This document shows positions 25,543 to 35,326 of a stretch of 64,000 nt of DNA, in pieces. The stretch spans positions 62,001 through 126,000 of the forward strand of contig NZ_WBKF01000003.1 in NCBI RefSeq assembly GCF_008831235.1. The letters run 5' to 3'. Each line of letters starts with the position of its first letter. Position 1 is the first letter of the stretch. A model generated the notes under the pieces. The model did no database searches, was not told the DNA's origin, and saw nothing but the letters and a program-made list of their open reading frames with translations. The DNA comes from Pseudoclavibacter sp. CFCC 11306 (GTDB lineage Bacteria > Actinomycetota > Actinomycetes > Actinomycetales > Microbacteriaceae). The position numbers and the translations under genes were made by a program.

Positions 25543-28500
25543 ATGATTACTCACTTTGATAGCCAAATCAAGTATCGAATCGGCATCGACGTCGGCGAAT
25601 CTGGAATCGGCAAGGCTGCCATCCAAGTCGATGATGATGGCAATCCGATCGCCATTTTGAACGCCACAGTCACAATCATCGACGGTGGCAAAGACCCATC
25701 CAGCGGCAAGACGCCGCAGTCACGACTTGCGGTCTCAGGCTTGGCAAGACGTACTCGCAGGCTGCTGCGCCATCGCCGCAAACGTATCCTTGCGTTGCAA
25801 AAGCTTCTGGACGAGTTGGGCATCATAGATATGCGTCCAGCTCTCAGCCCCTACATCAACCCTTGGCAGGCACGGCACGACCTCTATCTCAAGGATGAGA
25901 CCGATTACATCCAACGGCAAGCGAAGCTACGGATCGCGATTGAGCATATTGCCCGACACCGAGGATGGCGTAACCCCTGGTGGAGCCTCGAGCGCCTTCG
26001 CGCATCTGCTGCTGAAGGCCCCACTGCGGCTTTCGTTGCGACCCAAGAACGGGCTTCTGAGACGCTTAACGTGGCGGTCGAAGACCTGCCATCGCTCGGA
26101 GCAATCGGCGCGCTGACTCCTCCTGAGGTGCCGTTGCGTCCAAGAACAGGCAAGAAGGCCCTCGCACAAACGAAGAAGTTCAGAATCTTCGCCGAAAAGA
26201 TTCTGCAAGAAGACCAGCTGAGAGAGCTCGAAGCAATCCTCGTACAGCAGGGCGTTCCAGAGAAGGACCGCCAGAGAATCGTCGCGGCGGTCTTCCACAC
26301 CGAAAAGCCAACTGTTCCGAAGGAACGCGTCGGCAAGGATCCATTCGACGGATTGCCCCGTGTCCCACGCACCTCGCTCGAGTTTCAGGAGTTTCGCATC
26401 CGGTCAACGATTGCGAATCTCACAGATCGCACCCGCGGCAAGGATGCCCGGCTGACGAAAGCGCAACGCGATGTCATCATTGACAAGCTTCTGGCGTGGG
26501 AGGATGAGGTGTCGCCGACGTGGGAGGAGCTCGCGTCGTGGATCGATCGCGAGAGCTCGCAGGTGACGTTCCCCATCTCTGATGATCCTCATCTTTCCTC
26601 TCCTCCGGTTGACAAGACCGCCGCGGTTCTCGCGCGGAACCGAAAGAAGCTCCCGAGTCTATCTGTGCTCTGGGAAAAGCTGTGGACCGATGCTCAGCGC
26701 AGTGAGTTTGCCGTGTATCTCGGAGAGACGACCGCATTTGACGAGGACTCTCTGATTGCAGAAGACCTCACTGAGCTTCCTGAAGGTGAACGCGAACTCC
26801 TTGATCAGATCGATGCATTTGACAAGAGCCGAGCATCATATGGCATCGAAACCTTGCGCAGGCTCAACGATCACATGCGCACCAGCGAGACTGGCTCGCT
26901 AACGGAAGCACTCAAAGAGGTCTTCAAGAAAGACCCAGGGTGGAAGCCCGCTCCGGAGAGTCTATTTGACCATGTCGACCACCCAGTCGTCGATCGCGTG
27001 CTGACCGATGTCGGTCGCTGGCTCAAGACCATTGTGGACAGATACGGACTCCCTCAGCAGGTGAACGTCGAGCACGTGCGCAGTGCTTTCCTCGGCCCTG
27101 AGGCGAAGGCGGAGTACAACCGTGAGATCAGCTCGAACCGCATCCGCAACGAGCGCGCACGCCAAGAACTGCACGTGGCTAACGTCGAGCACACTCGCCG
27201 ATCTGACCTTCGCCGCTACGAAGCAGTGCAGATGCAGAACCAACAGTGTCTGTATTGCGGAATCACGCTCAACGTTGAGCAGCCGGACAAGGTGTTCAAT
27301 TTTTCCCAGGTCGAGATGGATCACATCGTGCCGAGAGCCGGTGGTGGTTCGAACAGGCGAGAGAATCTTGTCGCCGTCTGCAAGCCATGCAACAGTCGCA
27401 AGTCCAACGAAATTTTCAGCGTCTGGGCAACCCGTGAGGAACAAGAAAGGCGCCCTGGGGTCAGTGTCGCAGAGGCGTTGCAACGAGTCCGCGACTGGCA
27501 AAAGCCGAATGGCATGACTTATGCCAGGTTTCGACAGCTCCAGAACAGTGTTCGGCTGCGGCTCCGCAGAACGACAGAAGACGCGCCGCTCGACGAACGC
27601 GCAATGGCTTCCACCGCATATTCTGCGCGCGTCGTCACGGAACGTATCGACGGTTTCCTGCGTCAGCACCTTAAAGACATCCGACGCACCGATCCATCTA
27701 TCCTGACAACGATCGACACGTCGACTGGCGAAGTCACACCTCTTCCGATGCACAACTGGGTGCAGGTGTACCAGGGACGCATCACAGCAGAAGCACGAAA
27801 ATCCAGCGGCGTCGAAGGCAAACTGAGCCTCCGAGCGGCCCAGCACAAGACGCGCTTTGATCGTAGACATCACGCGGTGGACGCCGCGGTCATTTCGCTC
27901 ATGGGAGTGAAGCCTGCCCGTGTGCTCGCCCAGCGCAGTGAGCAGCGTGACAGCGCACGCCTCGCCAGCTCCACCGGGCCAGAAACCAAGGAGTGGAAGA
28001 CCGTCGGTAACACCGATGACGCGTTCATCCGCTGGAGGCAGGCGATGCACCAACTCGCAGAATTCGTCAAGCAAGCCATTGCCGACGACGAGATCGTCGT
28101 CATGCGGCCGCTGCGTCTCGGCCCCAACGTTGGTGCGTTACACAGCCCGAACCCCGAACCGCTCGTCAGCAAGCCGGTCAGTGAGCCGTTCACCTCTCAA
28201 GAAGTGCTCCGCATTGTGGACCGTGACCTCTACGAGACCGCTGAGAGATTTCAAGGCGATATCGATGGCATGGCAGCATTACCTGACAGGCCTCATACCG
28301 GCACCATCCTCGATGTGCCCGATGCCAGCATCAAGCTCTTTCAATCGGCTTCCTCGGGGTTGAGTCCGAAGCTTGCGCTCCGCGACGGTGCAGCTGAGAT
28401 CGGTAGTTCTCAGCATCACGTCCGTGTTTATGCCTTCCGCGATAAGAAGGGGAAGATCATATACGCGCAGCTTCGCGTGTTCGCTGGGGAGTTTGCTCGT

Positions 28501-29034
28501 ATCGGATTCTTGAAATCGGGAGTTGATCTGTTCACTGCTCCGCTGCCATCCTGGTCACAGGCCATGCGCTGCGCACCATCAAAACTCCGTGAATCAATCA
28601 AAGATGGCACTGCACACCAAATCGGATGGCTGGTGAGAGGAGATGAACTAGAGTTCCCGGACGCTGCTGAGGTGATGAGTATCGGTGAGGTCAGCGGCAT
28701 TACTTGTGGTGTAACCCGAGAGCGGAGGTGGATCGTCACCGGGTTCGAGACCAACGTCATCCTGAACTTGAAACCAGCCTACTTAGCTGAGGAAGGCCTC
28801 CCTCCGGTCTCGTCCGCACACTCCAGCGAAGTGTCCGCCGAGACGAGGAAGGCCATCCAACGCGGATGGCGAGCTTCGCTCAATAAAGTTCTGCAGATGA
28901 ACCCAACGATCATCAGGCGCACGGCAAGTGGTTCGCCACGCTGGCGCGACGCTCACGACGGACTGCCCGTTTCTTGGAATGTGTTGCAGTCAACAGCAAA
29001 GGTGTTTGGTGATGGCACAGTGGCGAGTTCTTGA
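25543..29034 (+). CDS. cas9: CRISPR-associated endonuclease Cas9 (type II-C)
   Basis: A 1163-residue Cas9. RuvC-I is YRIGIDVGESGIG with Asp16. An Arg-rich bridge helix spans about 67-88 (LARRTRRLLRHRRKR). RuvC-II is VNVEHVRS with Glu510. The HNH domain has QVEMDHIVPRAGGGSN with Asp593/His594, Asn608 and Asn617, plus two Cys pairs (569/572 and 613/616) that look zinc-binding. RuvC-III is DRRHHAVDAAV with His777 and Asp780. All nuclease residues are present, so it should cut both strands. The ATG at 25543 follows a GGGGGA ribosome site and places RuvC-I at residue 11; the frame open from 25444 lacks family sequence. The 3' end overlaps cas1 by 23 bp. No csn2 or cas4 is present. Confidence 0.97.
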   Translation: MITHFDSQIKYRIGIDVGESGIGKAAIQVDDDGNPIAILNATVTIIDGGKDPSSGKTPQSRLAVSGLARRTRRLLRHRRKRILALQKLLDELGIIDMRPALSPYINPWQARHDLYLKDETDYIQRQAKLRIAIEHIARHRGWRNPWWSLERLRASAAEGPTAAFVATQERASETLNVAVEDLPSLGAIGALTPPEVPLRPRTGKKALAQTKKFRIFAEKILQEDQLRELEAILVQQGVPEKDRQRIVAAVFHTEKPTVPKERVGKDPFDGLPRVPRTSLEFQEFRIRSTIANLTDRTRGKDARLTKAQRDVIIDKLLAWEDEVSPTWEELASWIDRESSQVTFPISDDPHLSSPPVDKTAAVLARNRKKLPSLSVLWEKLWTDAQRSEFAVYLGETTAFDEDSLIAEDLTELPEGERELLDQIDAFDKSRASYGIETLRRLNDHMRTSETGSLTEALKEVFKKDPGWKPAPESLFDHVDHPVVDRVLTDVGRWLKTIVDRYGLPQQVNVEHVRSAFLGPEAKAEYNREISSNRIRNERARQELHVANVEHTRRSDLRRYEAVQMQNQQCLYCGITLNVEQPDKVFNFSQVEMDHIVPRAGGGSNRRENLVAVCKPCNSRKSNEIFSVWATREEQERRPGVSVAEALQRVRDWQKPNGMTYARFRQLQNSVRLRLRRTTEDAPLDERAMASTAYSARVVTERIDGFLRQHLKDIRRTDPSILTTIDTSTGEVTPLPMHNWVQVYQGRITAEARKSSGVEGKLSLRAAQHKTRFDRRHHAVDAAVISLMGVKPARVLAQRSEQRDSARLASSTGPETKEWKTVGNTDDAFIRWRQAMHQLAEFVKQAIADDEIVVMRPLRLGPNVGALHSPNPEPLVSKPVSEPFTSQEVLRIVDRDLYETAERFQGDIDGMAALPDRPHTGTILDVPDASIKLFQSASSGLSPKLALRDGAAEIGSSQHHVRVYAFRDKKGKIIYAQLRVFAGEFARIGFLKSGVDLFTAPLPSWSQAMRCAPSKLRESIKDGTAHQIGWLVRGDELEFPDAAEVMSIGEVSGITCGVTRERRWIVTGFETNVILNLKPAYLAEEGLPPVSSAHSSEVSAETRKAIQRGWRASLNKVLQMNPTIIRRTASGSPRWRDAHDGLPVSWNVLQSTAKVFGDGTVASS

Positions 29035-29887
29035 CTTCCAGAAGTACGAAGGCCCAATAGCTGCGAGACAGGGCAAGCTCTTCGCCGGAGAACGGAGCGT
29101 TCCACTCGCCGATATCTCGACGATTCTCACGGGCCCGCGCTGTTCGCTTCATGCGAGCTTGCTCGATCGAGCTGCACATTTTGAGATCATTCTGCTCGCA
29201 TGCGATTGGCGTGGCGTACCGATCTCGGCTGCACTCCCTTGGAGCTCGAATACACGGGTTGGAGCAAGACACGCTGCGCAGAGCCAGCTGAGTGAAGGCA
29301 GGCGGAAGAACGCGTGGATGCAACTGGTCAAGGCAAAAATCGCAGGGCAACGAGCAAATCTTCATCCTGAGTCTGCCGCGTACCGTTCACTGCAGCGGTT
29401 GCAGCAGGAAGTTCGATCAGGTGATCCTTCAAATACTGAAGCACAAGCGGCAAAGCTGTATTGGAAGAGTGTATTTCTCGATGAGCCTGGCTTTGTGCGA
29501 GACGCGGCCATGAGTACTGATAGAAATGCACTACTGAACTATGGATACACAATCCTGAGGGGCGCCGTGATCCGTAACATTGTCGCTGCCGGGCTCTGGC
29601 CGACACTGGGGTTCTGGCATCATCACCGCGGCAATGTGTTTGCACTCGCAGATGACTTGATCGAGCCGTTCCGTCCTGTTGTGGACCACGTCGTTCAGGG
29701 GTTCTCAATTGATACTGAGCTGGGCGATCTAGGTGTGCGTGCGAGCCTCGTCGCAAGTCTCGACATGCCGTTCGCGACTAATGGCCATACGGTCGGAACC
29801 ATGATCATGGAACTCGCACAGACGGTCGGCGCATACGTTGAAGGAGAGGGTACGCGCCTGCAAGTATCTTCTTGGCGAGTGGCCTAA
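29012..29887 (+). CDS. cas1: CRISPR-associated integrase Cas1 (type II)
   Basis: A 291-residue Cas1, starting MAQWRVLDFQKYEG. The active-site region of the C-terminal domain is seen in LNYGYTILRGAVIRNIVAAGLWPTLGFWHHH (with the preceding Asn-Tyr and His-His-His stretch) and VFALADDLIEPFRPVVD (Asp/Glu metal ligands). The order matches type II Cas1, and the length is usual. Its start codon lies inside cas9 (23-bp overlap), implying translational coupling. It forms the Cas1-Cas2 spacer integrase. Confidence 0.95.
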   Translation: MAQWRVLDFQKYEGPIAARQGKLFAGERSVPLADISTILTGPRCSLHASLLDRAAHFEIILLACDWRGVPISAALPWSSNTRVGARHAAQSQLSEGRRKNAWMQLVKAKIAGQRANLHPESAAYRSLQRLQQEVRSGDPSNTEAQAAKLYWKSVFLDEPGFVRDAAMSTDRNALLNYGYTILRGAVIRNIVAAGLWPTLGFWHHHRGNVFALADDLIEPFRPVVDHVVQGFSIDTELGDLGVRASLVASLDMPFATNGHTVGTMIMELAQTVGAYVEGEGTRLQVSSWRVA

Positions 29888-29891
29888 GCGG

Positions 29892-30236
29892 ATGGCTGAT
29901 CCAGTGTGGCTCCTTCTTATGTTCGATCTGCCAGTCGTAACGAAGTCGCAGCGCCGAGAAGCAACCCAGTATCGCAAGATGCTGCTCGACTTCGGTTTCG
30001 ATCAGGTGCAATTGAGCGTGTACTGCAAGTACGTCATCAACGCCTCTGGGCTACGCAGCATCGTACGCCCAATCAAGCATCAGATTCCGCTAGAAGGGCA
30101 GGTGCGGGTCTTGCAACTAACTGACACTCAGTGGGCCAGCCAGTACCGTTTTTGGGGCCCTGCAAGTCAGGATCCCGAGAAAAGGCCCGAGGCTCTTGAA
30201 CTATTTGATACTTGGGACTTGCCTGGATCCGCATAA
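29892..30236 (+). CDS. cas2: CRISPR-associated protein Cas2
   Basis: A 114-residue Cas2. MADPVWLLLMFDLPVVTKSQRREATQYRKML shows the beta1-strand Asp (FDLPV) and the following helix (positions 1-30). GFDQVQLSVYCKYV is the second strand region. It bridges Cas1 dimers during integration. The ATG at 29892 lies 4 bp after the cas1 stop. The stop codon sits in the loop of a perfect 16-bp hairpin, 23 bp before the first repeat. Confidence 0.93.
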   Translation: MADPVWLLLMFDLPVVTKSQRREATQYRKMLLDFGFDQVQLSVYCKYVINASGLRSIVRPIKHQIPLEGQVRVLQLTDTQWASQYRFWGPASQDPEKRPEALELFDTWDLPGSA

Positions 30237-30256
30237 AACCGCGGATCCAGGCAAGT
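30217..30256. terminator. Perfect 16-bp inverted repeat spanning the cas2 stop codon
   Basis: ACTTGCCTGGATCCGC and its exact complement flank an 8-nt loop (ATAAAACC) that contains the cas2 TAA. It ends 4 bp before the first repeat. No T-run follows on the plus strand. Since crRNA transcription comes from the other side, it may stop or process transcripts from both directions. Confidence 0.55.
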
Positions 30257-30259
30257 GCT

Positions 30260-33200
30260 CAAGTCTAGCTGGGATAGTGAACGAGTAATCCCAACACTCA
30301 GCTCGGCGGTGCTCCTTGCTGGTCAAGTCTAGCTGGGATAGTGAACGAGTAATCCCAACTATCCCACGGGTTCGTTGACGGGTCAGGCAAGTCTAGCTGG
30401 GATAGTGAACGAGTAATCCCAACTCCGGCATCAAGAACATCGAGAACTTTCCAAGTCTAGCTGGGATAGTGAACGAGTAATCCCAACAGAGGAATGGACG
30501 GTGACCGTCGAGGACCAAGTCTAGCTGGGATAGTGAACGAGTAATCCCAACCGGTTCTCAATGCTGCAGATGGTGATGTCAAGTCTAGCTGGGATAGTGA
30601 ACGAGTAATCCCAACTTTCGGCGTACGTGCCGATGCGCCACCTCAAGTCTAGCTGGGATAGTGAACGAGTAATCCCAACACAAGGCTGACGTCAATGCTC
30701 ATCCGCTCAAGTCTAGCTGGGATAGTGAACGAGTAATCCCAACAAAACGACGAGCGACTGCTCGACGACCTCAAGTCTAGCTGGGATAGTGAACGAGTAA
30801 TCCCAACTCGGGCAGCCGAGGAAAGCGCGCGCTGCCAAGTCTAGCTGGGATAGTGAACGAGTAATCCCAACTCGCGGAAATGCAGAAGAGCGGGTTCGAC
30901 AAGTCTAGCTGGGATAGTGAACGAGTAATCCCAACCGGATCGTTGTTCAACCGCGCCTTGGTGCAAGTCTAGCTGGGATAGTGAACGAGTAATCCCAACA
31001 GCATGCTCGGGCTCTTGCGGGTCTGTCCAAGTCTAGCTGGGATAGTGAACGAGTAATCCCAACTGTGCCCAATCGTGGCGGACACCCACCTCAAGTCTAG
31101 CTGGGATAGTGAACGAGTAATCCCAACCATCGCGTCACGCGCTTCGACTCGGCGACAAGTCTAGCTGGGATAGTGAACGAGTAATCCCAACCGTGGAGAG
31201 GGATCGGCGAGCGTTCGATCAAGTCTAGCTGGGATAGTGAACGAGTAATCCCAACTGCCCGATTCGTCGTCGGTGTCCGCTGACAAGTCTAGCTGGGATA
31301 GTGAACGAGTAATCCCAACGTGATGAAGATGACACGCTGTTTTACATCAAGTCTAGCTGGGATAGTGAACGAGTAATCCCAACCGGACGGGGCTGTGCAG
31401 ATGATCGGGGGCAAGTCTAGCTGGGATAGTGAACGAGTAATCCCAACCCGCCGGATCTGTCGCGAAGAACGCGCACAAGTCTAGCTGGGATAGTGAACGA
31501 GTAATCCCAACACGTCCGCCGGTATGACGAGTGGGCTGCCAAGTCTAGCTGGGATAGTGAACGAGTAATCCCAACACGTCCGCCGGTATGACGAGTGGGC
31601 TGCCAAGTCTAGCTGGGATAGTGAACGAGTAATCCCAACTTGGCGCGCATGTGGCGCGTCTGCCGGACAAGTCTAGCTGGGATAGTGAACGAGTAATCCC
31701 AACGGGCTGCAGCGCGTTCGTGGCTGCGGCACAAGTCTAGCTGGGATAGTGAACGAGTAATCCCAACACCAGGCGGATGTCAACGCGCATCCGCTCAAGT
31801 CTAGCTGGGATAGTGAACGAGTAATCCCAACTTGACGGTGTGCGATCTGCGACCGTTGGCAAGTCTAGCTGGGATAGTGAACGAGTAATCCCAACGCAGC
31901 CCCGTTCGGAGCTAGTGGCGTGTCAAGTCTAGCTGGGATAGTGAACGAGTAATCCCAACCGCGTGCAGAATGATCCGGCGAAGCTCTCAAGTCCAGCTGG
32001 GATAGTGAACGAGTAATCCCAACATCGGCTCGTCGCTATGGCTATGGAGGTCAAGTCTAGCTGGGATAGTGAACGAGTAATCCCAACGAAACGACGCGGG
32101 GCCGCCGGGCGATTACAAGTCTAGCTGGGATAGTGAACGAGTAATCCCAACTGTGGCTCCGGCTCCGGCTGCGGCGCCTCAAGTCTAGCTGGGATAGTGA
32201 ACGAGTAATCCCAACTACGTCTTCTTCTCTCTCGTATTCGTCACAAGTCTAGCTGGGATAGTGAACGAGTAATCCCAACCCGTCCAAACTTCGCACCGTC
32301 GACCACTCAAGTCTAGCTGGGATAGTGAACGAGTAATCCCAACAACCGGTGCGGTGGCCCAGCGGACACCGCAAGTCTAGCTGGGATAGTGAACGAGTAA
32401 TCCCAACCCCTGTCGAAGCCAAAACTAACGGCGGTCAAGTCTAGCTGGGATAGTGAACGAGTAATCCCAACTCGTGGCTGCTCGGTGGCGTCCTGGCTGC
32501 AAGTCTAGCTGGGATAGTGAACGAGTAATCCCAACGGAAATACCCGTCTTTGTCTCGGATCTCCAAGTCTAGCTGGGATAGTGAACGAGTAATCCCAACT
32601 GTCCGGTTTGCAACGCGAAGATTCAGGCAAGTCTAGCTGGGATAGTGAACGAGTAATCCCAACAGCGACGACCGCCGACGGGCAAGACAACCAAGTCTAG
32701 CTGGGATAGTGAACGAGTAATCCCAACGCGACCGCACCGGACGCCAACGACACGTCAAGTCTAGCTGGGATAGTGAACGAGTAATCCCAACTTATCGCAC
32801 CGCGCCCAGCCAGGGCAGGCAAGTCTAGCTGGGATAGTGAACGAGTAATCCCAACGACGTGTCGTGCCTGCCGCGCGGGCAATCAAGTCTAGCTGTGATA
32901 GTGAACGAGTAATCCCAACGACAGATGATACGCGGGATGCCCGCGCACAAGTCTAGCTGGGATAGTGAACGAGTAATCCCAACCGATGCTCAATGCTGCA
33001 GAGGGTGATGTCAAGTCTAGCTGGGATAGTGAACGAGTAATCCCAACTAGTTATGGCGCAGCGTGAGCGCTCCGACAAGTCTAGCTGGGATAGTGAACGA
33101 ATAATCCCAACTGCCCTTTCTCTTGTGGTCTGCCCGTCGCAAGTCTAGCTGGGATAGTGAACGAATAATCCCAACAGCAGCTGCCGTTCGATGTCGGCGA

Positions 33201-33751
33201 TGCCAAGTCTAGCTGGGATAGTGAACGAGTAATCCCAACAACATCCAGGGTGACATCGCAGACGCGACAAGTCTAGCTGAGATAGTGAACGAATAATCCC
33301 AACTCAGTCTCACCCGCTGCAATGATGTACGCAAGTCTAGCTGGGATCGTGAACGAGTAATCCCAACACCGCCGACGGGTGGCAGCGCATCCTCACAAGT
33401 CTAGCTGGGATAGTGAACGAGTAATCCCAACGGCCTCATCGGGCACCGCCAGGTCGGTTCAGGTCTAGCTGGATAGTGAACGAGTAATCCCAACGGGACG
33501 GAAGTGTGCTGGCGCAGGTCTACAAGTCTAGCTGGGATAGTGAACGAGTAATCCCAACTGCGGTGTAAGCTTGCCGGTAACCCATTCAAGTCTAACTGGG
33601 GTAGTAAACGAGTAATCCCAACTCACTCACGACGGGCAGACGGTCACGACCAAGTCTAGCTGGGATAGTGAACAATTAATCCCAACGGCTCAACCATAAT
33701 CAGGTTGATCAGACTCAAGTCAAGTTGAACTAATGAATGGTTAGTTTTATG
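30260..33751 (-). CRISPR. Type II-C CRISPR array, 55 repeats (last degenerate), 54 spacers
   Basis: The 36-bp repeat in the crRNA sense (minus strand) begins GTTGGGATTACTCGTTCACT and ends ATCCCAGCTAGACTTG. Units repeat every 64 bp (36 + 28) with only three 1-bp exceptions, at the right end. Variants cluster to the right: repeats 28, 42, 45, 46, 48, 49, 51 (35 bp), 53 and 54 have changes, and the one at 33716 is largely lost. The first 27 appear identical. Hence the integration end is at cas2 and the oldest spacers are on the right. Spacers 20 and 21 are identical; 5/43 and 7/24 are near-identical pairs. Each repeat ends (minus strand) in TAGACTTG, a possible -10 box. Confidence 0.98.
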
Positions 33752-34711
33752 CGGCCACATGGACAGTGCCGTCACCGACCCTTTGAACGGCAGAGACCTG
33801 CGCATTTGCGCCAATGGCTCTCTGCACTACCAAGCAGCTAGTGGTCCCATTGAATCTTCAATGAAACGCATCGCCAGCACCGGGCACGAACGCATGTGCC
33901 CGAGCTGATCGGCCAGCGCCACAATCTCGTCGGCATCATCCTGAAGTCGGCTGCGCCAGAGTTCAGGAACTGCAGACCAGCCGTAGGAAGCACATGCCAA
34001 TTACCCATCAATGGCGCCGATCCGAGCTGCGGTCGTTGCCGCTTCCCCGGTGCGAGTGCGGATTCAAGCCCACTCGAGACCTATCCTCCAGGAGGAGCAA
34101 CTCGTGGAACTCGAAAGCCGACGATCCCTGAACCTATCAGCATTGTGTTCAGAGTATGGCACTGTACTGGCCTCGCTTTCAAGGCTGAAGTGTGTCTTCG
34201 CAGCAGACAGGGCAGTCAAGTTCTTAGTCTCGACCAACGTCAGCGCCACCCCCTCGACGGCAAGCGCCACCCGCGACAATCGAATCATTGCGTCATTGCC
34301 GGCAGAGTTCGTTTTGGGGCATCTACAGACACTACCGCTTCACGAATTACCGCGAAGACCTTGAGCTCTCGCGGGGTCTGCACTCCGACGTTTTCTCCCT
34401 GACAGGTTAAGCTGCTCACGCCATCATGCACCCGTAGGGGCAGTCGGCGTACGACCTTTGGCCGATGCACGGCTGACCAGAATCGACCACATCGCTGCCT
34501 CGATGTTCGTGATATATCGCGATCGTCTTCCACAACACCGCTTGCTATCTGCCAGATTCCAGAGCCCCTTCTCGAACAGCGGGAGAATGAAGGTAGCGGC
34601 AACGAGTAGCGTCGGTCGACGCCTCTGTACATCTCAGGTCAGTGGCCTGTCTTAGGCTGCAAATGGATCTAAACACTGCAAGATACGTCTACAAGGGGAC
34701 TAAATAATCGG
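33752..34711. other. Trailer side of the array, apparently decayed DNA
   Basis: About 960 bp without a gene I can support. Open frames on both strands (for example 33896-34402 plus, 34285-34632 minus) have no ribosome site, no recognised motif and mixed codon use. The region likely consists of fragmented genes left by past insertions. Confidence 0.45.
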
Positions 34712-35140
34712 CGATGTCGACAACAAGCGCATTCAACAGGCCATTCGCCTTGCAGGCGAGGCCCACAGCACCGATCGCTGAGGAACTATCAGTACATGGT
34801 TCATCTCGCTCTAACAGCGACCATTGTGCGTGAGCTCTGCGGCGATCCCCATGTGGAACAGGCCGCATGGTTGCATGGTTTGATCGAAGACCACTCAGAG
34901 TTTCATGAACGCCTCGAGTCGGAGTTTCCCCACCTGGTCGAGAGCCTCGCAATTGATTCTCGCCGCGAAGACGAGACCTACCACGAATTCATTGATCGCA
35001 TTCTCGCGTCTGAGAATCGCATCGCCATCACAGTGAAGCCTGCCGATATGAGTTCAAACCTGAGCAACAACCCGCCTCAGTACCTGCGTAACCGATATGA
35101 GCGCAATATCGGGCGACTGTGTATGGCAGTCAAGTTATGA
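34712..35140 (+). pseudogene. Frameshifted HD-domain (ppGpp hydrolase-like) gene remnant
   Basis: Two frames together give the start and body of a MESH1/SpoT-type HD hydrolase. The first is DVDNKRIQQAIRLAGEAHSTDR ending in TGA (34712-34780, written here by position with key motif AIRLAGEAH). The second, about 10 nt on, is YQYMVHLALTATIV, AWLHGLIEDH, YHEFIDRILAS and IAITVKPADMSSNL (34787-35140). The family motif HD-x-x-ED is HG-x-x-ED here, so a metal ligand is lost. The lack of a good start plus the frame change argues for a dead gene. It probably marks the edge of the acquired island. Confidence 0.6.
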
Positions 35141-35223
35141 CGCTTCACACGCTCTGAGTACCACCGAGCGCAAGGAAGCCCGGCACACCGCATGCATGTC
35201 CTCGCTGCGTGCGCCAGCATCCA

Positions 35224-35275
35224 CCAAAAACGCAGAGAACCCGCCCGCGCGACCGAAGTCACACGAGCGGGTTCT
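35224..35275 (-). terminator. Terminator of the D-lactate dehydrogenase gene
   Basis: AGAACCCGC and GCGGGTTCT arms (35236-35244, 35267-35275) with a GC-rich interior. On the minus strand the stem is followed by CTGCGTTTTT. It lies about 50 bp downstream of the dld stop. Confidence 0.7.
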
Positions 35276-35326
35276 TGAGTCAGACAACGCGCTACCGCTC
35301 AGCAGCGCACCGCTGAGCGCGCTACA

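Noticed and set aside
25543-30236. Type II-A or II-B classification
   Set aside because: No csn2 or cas4 gene, compact Cas9, and II-C-like repeat/tracr polarity.
30260-33720. Short open frames running through the CRISPR array (for example near 32505-32882 and 33401-33589, minus strand)
   Set aside because: They are translations of the repeat and spacers; no start signals or domain content.
33896-34632. Possible genes right of the array (168-codon plus frame, 115-codon minus frame)
   Set aside because: Overlapping on both strands, no ribosome sites or motifs; reported as decayed DNA instead.
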